From Callaeas wilsoni (Eukaryota > Chordata > Aves > Passeriformes > Callaeidae): 64,000 bases of DNA. The notes beneath the pieces were generated by a model. That model had not been told where the DNA came from. It ran no database searches and saw only the letters and a list, made by a program, of their open reading frames with translations. The position numbers were made by a program, and so were the translations under genes. The stretch is taken from assembly GCA_013398955.1 (NCBI GenBank), contig VWPU01008517.1:1-64000 (forward strand). The letters run 5' to 3'. Shown one piece after another: positions 11,269-22,685 of the stretch (the first letter of the stretch is position 1; each line of letters opens with the position of its first letter).

Positions 11269-12555
11269 TGAAGGCACCATCTGCCTGTTTATAAACGGTT
11301 CAGAACATGTTAATTGTGTTAAAACTGTAAAACTACATGGAAGAAATTAATTTCATTTAATCTGGGAGAAAGAATGCTTCTATGTCTTTGGAGCCAGTAT
11401 GCCTAAGTACTGAAATAGAAATCAGAGAAATTTAGCTTGGAAAGTCGTATATGTCATGAAAGATTACATCCAGATAGGCAAGGAATAAACAACTCCACAA
11501 ACCCCATTATTACAAGGCTTCCCTAAACAAATACTCTTTTCCTTTTGGAAATTCTGACTACCCAGGAGACAAAGCTTTTGCCCACATGCTGCTGTTCTGA
11601 TTACAAAACTCCTGGTGCACCATGCACACACAGACATTAAATACAACTTGTGCCTCCCCACAGCTCTTTTTCTTGGCATGAATCCCCAGTGACTTCAACA
11701 GAAAAGCTCCAATGGAAATAAAAGCAGTGATCTCAATGTAGCCTTAAATTTCAGGGATATGTGTGGTTGTATGTGTTACTTCTATAAATATCAGTGATCT
11801 CTCTGTGAAAACAAGAGTCAGAGAATTCCAACTTAGACTAACAGTCTTTCCTTTTGAATATATAATCGTTCATTTTTCTACCCGATGGACTTTAACCTCT
11901 AATTTTTAAAGTTCAATGTTTCTGCTCATGAACAGATCTGTTAAAATATATCCTCCAAAAAGCCAGCACTCTACCCTGATAATGGGAAAAAGACAGCATA
12001 TACCTAAAGATCTATATGCTGACTCTCCTTGAGTCATCCAATAAAATAATAATAAGAAACCCGAGAAAATTCAAACAAGTAAACCGTTCTGAGTTGACGT
12101 TTTTTACATTGGAGGAAGCTTACTCATGGAAAACTCCAGTGCACGGCATTCACTGTCTCTAGGCAGAGGTTTGGAAGATGTCTCACATCAGATACAGCTT
12201 GTGATACAGCCACCTTTGTTGGTTCCTTGCAATGTGCTTTGGCAAGAAATGTGAGACTCAAAGAGCTCTGTAAATTCATTAATCTCATAGAGCAATTAGT
12301 GTAAAATCTAGTGAGTGCTAAATGATTGTAAATGAATTAGTTGCAACATAACATTTAATTTTCAGTAGTGTGCTCATTTATTTATGTGACATTGCAAACT
12401 TTACAAGGCAAATACAAATATTTAGACCCTGATCCTGCTACTGCCATGAAATAAAACAGTTTTTCCTCACTTTTCTATCAAAACTAAAAGTTTCTGATTG
12501 ACCAGTCAAGAGCTACATGGAAGAAGAATGGCTTACTACTCTAGAGTGGCTGGAT
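11269..12555. other. Unique DNA, possible conserved noncoding part
   Basis: No gene seen. 12225-12440 is non-repetitive, AT-rich and dense in ATTA-type motifs, resembling a conserved noncoding element by eye. The 71-codon frame at 11464-11679 (minus) has no recognisable domain. Confidence 0.4.
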
Positions 12556-12944
12556 TTGATGATCAGAGGGATGGAGCAGAGGAAAGGCTGGGAGAATCAG
12601 GAATGTTCAGCCTGGAAGAGAAGCATTGGGGTGACCTAATCATGACATTCCAGTGCCTGAAGGAGCTGGCAGGAAGGATAGAGAGAAACTGTTTACATGA
12701 AATGGAGTGACAGGACCATGGGGGTTGGCTCCAGAGGGCAGGGTTAGATGGGATATTGGCAAGGAATTGTTCCCTGTGAAGGTGGAGAGGCCCTGGCACA
12801 GGGTGTCCAGAGAAGCTGTGGCTGCCCCTGGATCCCTGGAAGTGTCCAAGGCCAGGCTGGATGGGGCTTGGAGGAACCTGGGCTAGTGGAAGGTGTCCCT
12901 GCCCATGGCAGGGGGTGGCACTGGATGGGACTTAAAGTCCATCT
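12556..12944 (+). mobile_element. Longest CR1 3' fragment in the window
   Basis: Sense CR1 of about 390 bases: 'gatgatcagagggatggagc', 'atgttcagcctggaagagaa', 'catgacattccagtgcctga', 'gttccctgtgaaggtggaga', then the common 3' blocks. The end is abnormal: after 'gggacttaaagtcc' it jumps to 'atctgggaat', losing the usual 'cttccaacccaaacca' and octamer tail. This suggests a small 3' deletion after insertion. Overlapping frames at 12498-12968 are CR1 artefacts. Confidence 0.92.
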
Positions 12945-15227
12945 GGGAATAAAGTGAAAAAACCCCAACCCCTCGTTTCAATACTTGAACAGGTCACAGA
13001 CAGTTTGGGAATCTTTGGTGCCTTTCAAGCCCCAAGTGACCTGCTCTGCAGTCTGAGAGATTTGTCATGAAAACTTTCTCTTTTTTTGAGACATCTCTTT
13101 GACTTTTGTGACTTATCTTCCCAGCTTTGGGCCCACTTCCATTCCATTCCCTATTTTCCCTCCCTTCCTTCTGTAGCCCTTAATCCCGTAGAAATTATTG
13201 CTCTTATGAAGTACCTTGCTCTTGGATTCTCAGCAGGAGAAGATCCCACAGAGAAAACCACAAACACACATAACTGTATCTGTTGTTATTGTCCGTCACA
13301 TTTTCTCCTAATTTCCATTCAGAAGAATGAAAATATAATTCCTCTGTTCTCTTAACCCAGAATAACTCTGATATTTTTTAAAAAATGTCCATTGGAGAAA
13401 ATTCTTAGCTGATGTAACTTGATTTATTAAAAATTAAGTCAATAGGATTTTTCTCACTTTTTCTGGAGAAAACAAGTAGATGCCCCTTTTAATTGAGACA
13501 ATGCCTTTAATTATTGCTTAAATATGTTAGTTTTACCTAATAATTCATTCATCAGGGACACTATGCCAAATTAATTGTAAAGGAGGAATGAAGCATTAAC
13601 ATTTAAACACTTATTACATTATTCTTAAAAAAGCTTAAATCGCTGTATTAAAATAACACAGCAATGCTTAAATCAACAGTTCCTGTCTTTTAAGTTCAGC
13701 TGGTTCCATCCATCCTACCAGCAAGATAATTAAGCACTGGTACTTTTGCCCTTTGGCTGCTAATAGATTTGAATGAACAGCAAGTACATCTGGAGAAATA
13801 GCTCAATATATTCCTTTAATAGGTATATTTAAAAACTGAATAGAAAATTAGAGAGATATACTTGGAAAAAAAAAATCCTTAAAAAATAAAAGAAATCTTC
13901 CTAAAAATCTAGCACGAAACATGTAGGTTTTGTTCCTATGCTTTATTTATTTATTTATTTATTTATGTATTTATTTATTTAGCTCATTTTGCTCTTACCA
14001 AGCTTCCCCTGGGGTTGTTTCAAGTACTCGTATTATCTGAAGTCTATTAAAGTAAAGCTGAAATGCCCTGTGATTTTTTCCCCCTTTACATTCTTTTGAA
14101 GAACCCATTTCTTGTCTTGCAGCTATTGAATTGAATAAAAAGACTACATTATATACCAATCATGTTTTAACATCTGAAAGTGCAGTTTACATTTACTCCT
14201 AAGCCTAGGAAGGTAGAGAAGAACAGAGTCTACGTGCTCAGATTTTAAGATCTGTGTTGTTCTGACTTATTGTTTGAGAAATCATTTCTGGCACTGTTTA
14301 AGTGAACACTTTGCATTAACCGGCTACACTCAAGTGTTTCACATAAAAAAAAAAAAGTAAATAAAAAGAAACAAGAAAAGAAAACATGCAGATTGCCCAG
14401 GTTCATAAACAGCTTTAAATATTGCAGCCTCTGTATTTTTCTGTAAGAAAACATGAGTAGTTCTCTGCCCTTGTACCGCTCTGACACAAAAATCCAGGGT
14501 GTAAAACACTGAGTAGTTACCTGAAATTTTCACTTCCAATTTGTGCTCACGCTCTTCATTTTGAATACGGACAAGTGTCGGAAAGAAAGGGACAGTGACA
14601 GAATGGAATGGAGTGTCACCCACAGGCCACAGCACCATAAAATCTCTCTGTGACTGGAATTAGTCAATGTTAAATTCAGATGGTGACGTGGTTTGGCAGA
14701 GACTCAGCTCTGGGAGCCAAGGTCAGGCTGAGGAGCAACACGGACAGCAATTCCTGGAGAAACCTTAGAAGGCAAGAGGATATTGTGCGTTTATAAAGCT
14801 GATGAAAACAAAGTATCAACAATAAAGTGAAGCCTTAATATTTCAAGCAACTGTTTCTCCACAAACTGTATCAGGCAAATAGTTTAGTTCCCTGGGGGCT
14901 ATGTCTTCCCTTCCTTCCTTCCTGTCTTCTTTTCTCCCAGAAATACACAGCACAAATTTTTTTCACGGATGAAGTTTTACTTTCTCCAGCTTCTCAATCT
15001 GGGCCTTTTATTTCAGTCGAAATGCCTGTCCAATTTTAGCTGTGCTGCCAGACACCCACCCAGCTTCTCCCTCACTCCATCTCTCAGCTCTGGGAAGAAA
15101 CTAAGATGAAAAACCCCTGGGTCAAGACAAAGGTGGGGAGATCACTTGCCAATTACTTTCATGGGCAAAACTGACTTATCTAGGGGAAGCTAATACAACT
15201 AATTGCCAATTAAAATAGGGTTAGGCA
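12945..15227. other. Unique DNA with AT-rich conserved-looking part
   Basis: No gene is supported. 13490-13830 is AT-rich, non-repetitive and contains many ATTA and TTAAT homeodomain-type motifs. A TTTA microsatellite lies at 13942-13981. The frames at 14245-14638 (minus) run through an A-run and do not resemble any protein. Confidence 0.45.
13942..13981. repeat. (TTTA)n microsatellite
   Basis: About ten TTTA units over 40 bases, interrupted once by 'tgta'. Confidence 0.95.
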
Positions 15228-15750
15228 GTGAGAAGTAAATTAAAAGCCCACCTTCATTCCCGGCTCCTCTGCATTCTCCCCAAACAGCACAGAGGGGGTG
15301 GAGAATGGGGAGCTGTGGTTGGTCCAAGGTATTTCACCTCTGTCCCTCCTTCCTCCTCCCACTTTCCCCCTGTACGTGCCCATGAGCTGCAATCCTGCGG
15401 GATAACCCTGATCCAGGGTGGGACTCAGTTCCTGCCAGGGTCCTCTCCACAGGCTCTGGGGGAATACCTGCTCCACTGGGGTCTCTTCCATGAAATGAAG
15501 GGCAAACTCTGCTACAGCACTTGGAAAATCTTCTCCCTCTCCTTCTTTTCTGATCTTCATGTCTACATTTTTTATCTCACTTTTTCCCCTTCACTCCTCA
15601 CTGCCTGGGCAAGTGTTTTCCCCCTTCTTACATACATTTTCACAGCAGAGCAGCCCTGTACACTTCCTCCCTCTCCTTCAAAAATCCTGGTGGCTGACAT
15701 GACTGAGTGGAGCTCTGGATCCCATCACAGTCTCTGATAGGAGCTTCTTC
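15228..15750. mobile_element. Degenerate LTR-like avian retroelement block
   Basis: A GC-richer, pyrimidine-rich block in AT-rich surroundings. Segments such as 'aatacctgctccactggggt', 'gcacttggaaaatcttctcc', 'tgatcttcatgtctacattt' and 'ataggagcttcttcatcttc' resemble, from memory, a common avian LTR-retroelement sequence with repeated 'ctgctccac' phrases. A 169-codon plus frame covers 15228-15737, but its peptide has no domain, and the same bases are open on the other strand too, as expected from low stop density. Termini and orientation are not determined. Confidence 0.35.
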
Positions 15751-18710
15751 ATCTTCACCCACTTCTTAAGAAAGGAATTAGCCAAACAATTTGCAATTTA
15801 GATGGTAAGAGTTGGAGGTTATAACCATAATGAAGTTCTGAGGCCTGAGAGAGCAGCTAGAGGAATAAATTCAGATTATTTGTACCTGGCAGAGCAGGCA
15901 TACCTGGCAGCATGGCAAAGAAAAAAAAGTGTTTCTTACAGATCAGTTTAAATAATTATGGGCAGGTTTCTCCACCTGCTTTTGTCTTGGCAACAAATTG
16001 ATTTTTTAGAAAAAATAAATAATGACAATAACAACTTCTGGGACTTATAAACACTGCAAATGGTGAATTAAAATTACACTTTTTATTTCTGGATGATAAA
16101 GAAGTATTTAATTAGATTGGTAGTCTGTGCTCTTTTAATAGGAGCTTTGTTTCTGTTAGGCTGTGTCTGCATTAACAAAATCAACTGATGCCTCCCTCAA
16201 ATCATTTGGAATTTACCCTGTATCCACAGGCAAAATTGTTTCATGTGGTTGATGGAGAGGCCAAAACTGGCTCAAGTTATGCTCACAACTTCCAGAGGTA
16301 AAGCCCTGAGTGCCCAGAGCTCATTTTTTATGCTGGAAATCTGTCCTAGAGGGTTTTAGGCACAAATGTGGTTTTCAGAAAGTTCATTTTATTACATGAA
16401 CTAAAACTGCTCTGGTGACTGTGGGGACATTTCAGGATGGTCTCTGTCACAAGCAACAGCAGCTGTAAAAGTCACTCTCCGTGCAGCCAAAGCAGAGGCA
16501 TGTGACACCAATAAATTGTTATTAGACAGAATATAATTAATATATTTGGGCTCAGAACAAACTAAAGAGTGTAGTAACACAGTGTAAGCAGGGACTGTAA
16601 ACAGGGTTGGCAAATCCAGACACACTGGCACAGAAGAATGAGCGACGTGACCACCGAGACAGCAACAAACAGGAGACAGGCAAGTGATAAAAATTGCCAG
16701 GCTAAGGAAAAGATGAGCATAAAGGGCTGCCAAAGGGCAGAACTTCCCCCACAAGAGACAACAAGAATATTTGGTGAAGCCAGAAAACCAAATTAGTATG
16801 AGGAACAGCTGAGGTTCCACTTTAGGGGATTTAGGCAGAAATATAAAAATATTACAAAGGTACAAAGCAAAAAACACTGAAGAAAATAAAAAGGTTCACA
16901 TCGGTTTCAACTTCTCTCACAGATCTCTCAAAGTCTAAGTGACCAAGAACCTTGGAGGACCGTGTCCATCTCCACCATTTCTATGGCACCAGCTCCATGG
17001 CAGCAGTGCCTATAGGTAATTTAAAAGCAATTTTTGAAGACCGGCAGCTCTGTATTTGTAGAGCTGATGGCAAATAATGTGTAAGAACAAACAACTGGTT
17101 ACGAAAGTTATTGTCCATGAAGGAATTTAATACAGTTTATTTCTTTTTGATTTTAAAACTAGTTTGATTATCAATTTTCTAAACACCTTCATCACGACTA
17201 TTTCAAATTCTCTAATCAATAGGTAATGCATTCACACAAGCACATATAGATTGCTCTGCAACATTAACATGGATTTTGCTGTAGGTAAGGGCTTTGAGCT
17301 CTGACAGGGCCACTTTTTACAAAATATGTGTATTTCTCTCAGCCAAGATGGATTGCTGAGCTTTCTTGGGTAAAGACAGGAATAATTACTCTAAGCTGAA
17401 TGGAGATGGAGCGTTACAGCAATAAATGCTGCTCTACAGGATAAATTGAAGAGTTTCACACTGAAGCTCCCTAACGAACACCAGGGTAGCTGTAGTGCAG
17501 AAGCTCAGTGGTCATTTAGACAGAATCTGTTTTTTCAGCAGTGGGTGAAAACAGGTTCAGAGGGGAAAACACAAGAAAAAGGCAAGGGTACACACTCCCC
17601 TGAATACATTGTTGTCCCAGACTCTGACCAAAGATGTTCAGGAGAGAAAACATGTCATTAAACACCTCTCCCAACCCTCTGGTGCTTTGCTCTCCAGTGT
17701 TCCTGCTGAGTTTTCCCTTACATTTCCACTGCACACTGTTCTGTGATAACAGGTCCCACAGCTCCCATAAATCCATTGCCAGAGCTGGGGTTTGTTAGCC
17801 TTGAGCTGCCTGTTTCACCTTCCACAGGGATCATCCTCAGAGAAACACGGAATGATTCCTTCCCCTCCTGCCGTGTCATTGCCCAGCTCAGTCTCCTTTC
17901 TGCACTGCAGGACGACTCTGGAAGCCATTCCTCAACTCTGTCATCCACCTGATCTTTCACAGGAACATTACAAGTCCTGTCTCCTCTTTTAGGTGAGGCA
18001 GTTTTGTAGAATAGATCAGTTAAGCAAATTGTCCAATACTGCAGATGCTCAAATAAAGTGATGGATGTTGACAGCCAGCCAATGTGGCATGGTTTAGTGA
18101 GAATGGGGAATTTGGGCAAAGGTAGGACTTGCTGATTTTTTCTAACTTTAATGATTCCACGATTCTTTGCTTGTATGAATCTGAGGATGTTTTACCATTT
18201 AGCAGGTTTATTAATTTGGGCTGAAGTCATTGAACTGCCCATGCAACTTCCCAGAAAGATAAAGGTACCATTGTCCAGCAAGAAAATGCTGTGTATTATC
18301 AGACTGCTTTGTTTGGATGATTACAGAAATCATTTCAAAAGATTATCCACTGATTAGGGACATAGGTAGACTTGAAATGGATTGAAATATAATTGGTTGC
18401 ACACCATAATTTCTGTGGATTAGTACTTATTCTAGTCTGATAGGATTTGCTCAGATTGCATATGAGTATTGCAGGTTTTGGGAATTATCTGTAGAGAGTG
18501 AGCAGGAGCAAAATCCTCTCCACAGTTCCTGAAACCAATCCAATTAGCACAAAGTAACCTGCATTCATTTCTGTCCAAGCACAATACATATTAGAAATGA
18601 GTGAGTTTAGGTTTGTTTCATGTATTTTCCATCTCTCTGAAAATAAAAAAATGCAGATTTGTCTACAAGCACTCTTTAGAAATCAGTGCCAGAAATGCAT
18701 TTCACAGAAT
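15751..18710. other. Unique DNA, no gene seen
   Basis: About 3 kb without a recognised repeat. The longest frame (158 codons, minus, 16401-16877) is hydrophobic and cysteine-rich but shows no family signature. The minus frame at 17718-18119 (133 codons) is likewise unrecognised. Confidence 0.5.
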
Positions 18711-18785
18711 GATGAAATCACAGAATATCCCCAGCTAGAAGGGACCCACAAGGACCATGGAGTCCAGCTCCTGGCTCTGCAAATG
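18711..18785 (-). mobile_element. CR1 3'-end fragment, 'tatcc' subfamily
   Basis: Antisense terminus: 'aatcacagaatatccccagc', 'agaagggacccacaaggacc', 'gagtccagctcctggctctg'. The same subfamily end appears at 31563 and 50656. Only about 75 bases remain. Confidence 0.82.
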
Positions 18786-20194
18786 TTTGTTACCAACAGC
18801 TCAGTAGACCTGTGCCAGTGGACTTTCATAACTGCACTTGGGCTGATTCTTTAATAACAAACAATAATAATAAACATTAATAAACAGTTTCAAATCCCAC
18901 TTTGTTTATAAATAACTTCTCCTCATCACCAAACAAAGAAATACACGGGATAAAAATGTTCAGTTGTCCATGTGGCTCCCACAAATTAATTAATAAAGAA
19001 ATAGTTATCAACCTCACACACAGTTTTACTCCAACTTTTAGAAGCAAGAAATAAATACACTTTCCTGTAGGTGGACTTGGTACTGTGTTCAGAAACAGGC
19101 TAATTTTAGATTATTAATTTCTAGAGTAATTTGAATCTTGGAGAACAGCTCGGGTAGCAGGGTTGTTTTTTTAGTGTAAAATTCAGAGGCAGTGAGTGAT
19201 ATAAAGAAACTCTAACTCATAATTCCCAGGACTTGGCTCTGGAAGTTTGAAGACTGTTTGAACTTCATGCATTAGGCAAACATTTTAATTTTGAAGAGGG
19301 CTATATATTGGGAATTACATCATTTAATCTGTGAGAAAGACTTCTCCTTGAAATTAATACAGCCAGATTGTTTCACCATATGTTTCTCCTAAATTTCTCC
19401 AAGTATTCCAGGAGTCAACCAAACTTTAGCATATTTTAGCTTGTTTATCTTTAGATGCAGAACTGATCTGGCCAGCAAGAGCTGAGTGTTGTTTAATTAC
19501 CCGAACACTAGGCAGTTCTTGCATGAAATGTGCAATATAGCAGCAGTGTGCTACTTTCTAGGAGGCTAGTAGGATATCTCTTCCTTGGGAAGGCTTTTTT
19601 ACTGGAATATATTGTTTATAGATGATGCTAAAGAGCACATTGTTCATGAATGCTTCCCATATAAACTCCCTGTCAACCTGAGATTTGTTAAATTGTCCGT
19701 TTTCAACGGACACGGGCAATGGAAAAGCACTTAATGAGTTTAAATTTGCCACTGAGAGGGAAATCCATGAAGAGGAATTGGTAGAGAATTAATTTAACCA
19801 GCCTCTTAAACAACTGCCCCTGCAAATAACTGAGATGCAAGGTGCCAATACCAAGCTTACACAACACTTTTAATTTAGCTGCATAGCAGCAATTACTCTC
19901 TTTTAACTCCTGGGACCTGGGGAATGGAGAGGTGCAGTAATAATTCATGGCAGCTTCTTTTCCCTGATAAAGAGGCAGAATTTCTGCTATGGGGTAATAC
20001 AACAGGATTTTGCAGTTCAGGTGGCTGAATATCGCTTTTCAGAACAGGGCTGCACTTCAGCAAAGCCTCATTGCAGTCAAACTTCATGGAAATGGGTAGA
20101 AACAGATGTAATGCATGAATATGCCTAATTTCAGTTATTTTGGGTACAGGCAGGAGACATAAATGGGGAAAGAACCAATTTCTGGAGATTTAAA

Positions 20195-20560
20195 AAGTAG
20201 CTGACACTTGCAAAATCATGCTCCATATTACCTCGCAATAATCATTAATTTGCCTGTAACTCCTCAATCAAAACCGTACCTCTAAATCATATCAGTCCTT
20301 GCAATTTCACCAATATTGCTTGAAATAAATAAATAAAATGGAAAACAAGCACAATCCAACTTATCTGACAGCCTAGCTGACTACACTGAATAGCAATATC
20401 ATGCAAACCACTGCTTCTTTGCTCCAATTAAAGTGATTGATAGAGATTGAACAACTGAAAATGCACGAGACCTGGCAAAATCTAATTAGCTAAAACCAGA
20501 AAAAGTATTACACTGTGAGCAGATCTGGGCACATAATTGATTTAGAGGAAAAACTGTGTG
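20195..20560. promoter_or_regulatory. Candidate conserved noncoding element
   Basis: About 360 bases of AT-rich but non-repetitive sequence with dense homeodomain-type cores (AATCATTAATT, CCAATTAAAG, TCTAATTAGC, CATAATTGATTT) and no coding frame or transposon homology. Such texture is typical of vertebrate developmental enhancers, but conservation cannot be seen from one sequence. Confidence 0.22.
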
Positions 20561-21681
20561 TTGGGTGGAAGAATGAGGACAGGCTTTGATCAGTCACTGA
20601 AATTTTAAATCATCTATTTTGATGATTCTGGTGAAAGAAAAGATAAGAGGTTGATTCCTAGAAGGCTGAAAACAGTCTGACATTCCTCAAGGTAATTTTT
20701 AAAAAATTATTTTTACTTGCTTAAATTGACATTAAAAGGTGGGATTATAAATATAATAACATATAGGGAGAGCCCTTACAGAGAGGTGCACCCTTTATTT
20801 TAGAAGGTTGATTTATTTTTTTACAGGAGAACTAAAACTGAAAACTTCTGAGCTTTTCAGGCTTCAGGAATTAATTTTAGTAGTTACATTCCTAATACCC
20901 CAAAGGGGGCTCCAGTTTGGGGATGCAGGGATGGGGTTAGAAAAGCTAAAGCCTACCCAGAGTTGGATTTGGAAAGGGATGTGAAGGGCAACAAAAAGGG
21001 CTCCAAAAGGGATGTGAGCAGCAAAAGGAAGATTAGGAAAAAAGTGGGTCCGTTGCTCAGTGCTGCAAGGAATCCTTCAGTGATTCTCAGAAAAACCTCC
21101 ATAGTCATAAAATCCAGATAATAACTGTATTGGGATCATTTCATATTGTCTTCCACTCAGGTTTTGTTTAAGCCGCTACAAACTAAATAAGCATGAAATT
21201 TAACACTTTTTTTTTTCTTTAGGTGGTAGTGGTTGTTTGTTTTTTTATTTCCCAAGTGTCAGCAGTGAAGAGAGATGGATGGAGAAATGAGTGCCACAGG
21301 TGAGAGGAATAACAAGGAATAGCATCACTTTAGCTGTTGCAGTGTTTTTCTATCCTTTTTTTTTTCCCCTTTATGTAGATTGGTAGTTCACAAGCCTTTA
21401 ATAGATTTAGAAATTCATCTGAAATAGCAACCTATAAGTTACAGTTTTAAGACTGCAGGCCCTTCAAGCCTGAGAAATTGAACTGGAAGTGTTGTAAGGA
21501 TGGTGTCTCCTCTGGGATTCCTGCTAAGCAGCTCTGTCTCATCAACTAGTGAGCAGAGGAAAGTCTGTGTAGTGCATTGATGTGTCTATTTCTGTCTGTC
21601 TTGATCAAATATATGTAAAAGTTTCTCGCTGAAGTTATTTAAGGTTTAATAAATTATTAGAAAGTTATTTGTTTCCCCCAG

Positions 21682-21900
21682 TGCTTGCTGGCGAGAGCAC
21701 TGTGCGTGTTGATTCCTCTCCTGGTGGGAAGGACAGAGCCCTGCTTTGTGAACACAGGGATGAGTGGCAGCTTTCCAGGCTCCACGTGTGTGGAAGTGTC
21801 ACTCACCTGGACGTGGGCAGTCCCAGTGGCCTGAGCCTGGCCTTACTGGTCAGCTGTTCAGGCCTAAAGCACGCCAGCACAGCCCACACGATGGGGCCCA
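21682..21900 (+). other. Exon-like block with splice-type borders
   Basis: A GC-richer block starts after a pyrimidine tract ending in AG ('tatttgtttcccccag') and stops at a donor-like 'ggggcccag/gtaactgg'. One frame is open throughout and its first stop is the TAA inside the donor. The roughly 73-residue peptide matches nothing I know. It could be a noncoding-RNA exon or coincidence: splice-like borders are common by chance. Confidence 0.2.
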
Positions 21901-22329
21901 GGTAACTGGTGTGCACCCATGATCTCCCCAGATGCGTGTTCCGTGTTCCCAGCAGGATCCTACCCGTAGACCAAACATGGCCAAACAGGAACCAGGAGTT
22001 TGCCGGCACAGATTTGGCCATTTTTACATGCACAAGTTGTTTACTTGCAAGAGCAAACCTTCACCACCCCTCCTCTCATTTTTTCTAAGTTCTTTACACC
22101 CCAGTGCCTCCTTCCCTCCACCTTTGGCCCTTTCCCATAAGGGGTTTTACCAATTCCCACAATCCCCTTGAAACATCCTTCAAGTTTGCTTTTTTCCTAT
22201 GGAACTTATGATGATCTTGTTTCCTTTCTTTTAGTCAAGGAGCAAATTCTGAGTGAAGCCCCCCAAGATTCTGCATGAGCAGCTCCTTCCCTGGCCCATC
22301 CACCAGCATCCTGTCTTGAGTCTTCATCA

Positions 22330-22685
22330 TCATAGGATCACAGAATCCCAGAGTGGTTTGGGTTGGAAGGGGTTTTAAGATCGTCCAGTTCCACCAGGGA
22401 CACCTTTCATTATCCCAGGTTGCTCCAAGCCCTGTCCAACCTGGCCTTGGACACTTCCAGGGATCCAGGGGCAGCCACAGCTTCTCTGGGCACCCTGTGC
22501 CAGGGCCTCAGCTCCCTCACAGGGAACAGTTCCTTCCTGTTATCCCATCTAACCCCACCCTCTGGCAGTGGGAAGCCATTCCCCTTTCTCCTGGCACTCT
22601 GTCCCTTGTAAGTAGTCTCTCTCCAAGTTTCCTGTCAGCTCCCTCAGGCAGTGGAAGGAGTCTCCTTGGAGTGCTCCTTTTCAGG
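22330..22685 (-). mobile_element. CR1 3' region, about 355 bases
   Basis: Antisense CR1 beginning 'ataggatcacagaatcccag' and running through all standard 3' blocks ('ggttgctccaagccctgtcc', 'cacttccagggatccagggg', 'cctgtgccagggcctcagct') into 'ctggcactctgtcccttgta' and 'tgtcagctccctcaggcagt'. It is the second-longest 3' fragment here. Confidence 0.92.

Larger units (their letters stand above)
18786..22329. other. Unique DNA with candidate regulatory element
   Basis: No gene is confirmed. 20195-20560 is the most conserved-looking noncoding stretch in the window, and 21682-21900 looks like a spliced exon; both are listed separately. The three minus frames between 19558 and 20087 overlap in different registers and look like chance. 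Confidence 0.45.

Noticed and set aside
16401..16877. 158-codon minus-strand open frame
   Set aside because: Hydrophobic, cysteine-rich chance translation; no domain, no splice context, no homologue I recognise.
17718..18119. 133-codon minus frame and overlapping plus frames
   Set aside because: The frames overlap on both strands, have no domain and lie in slightly GC-richer unique DNA.
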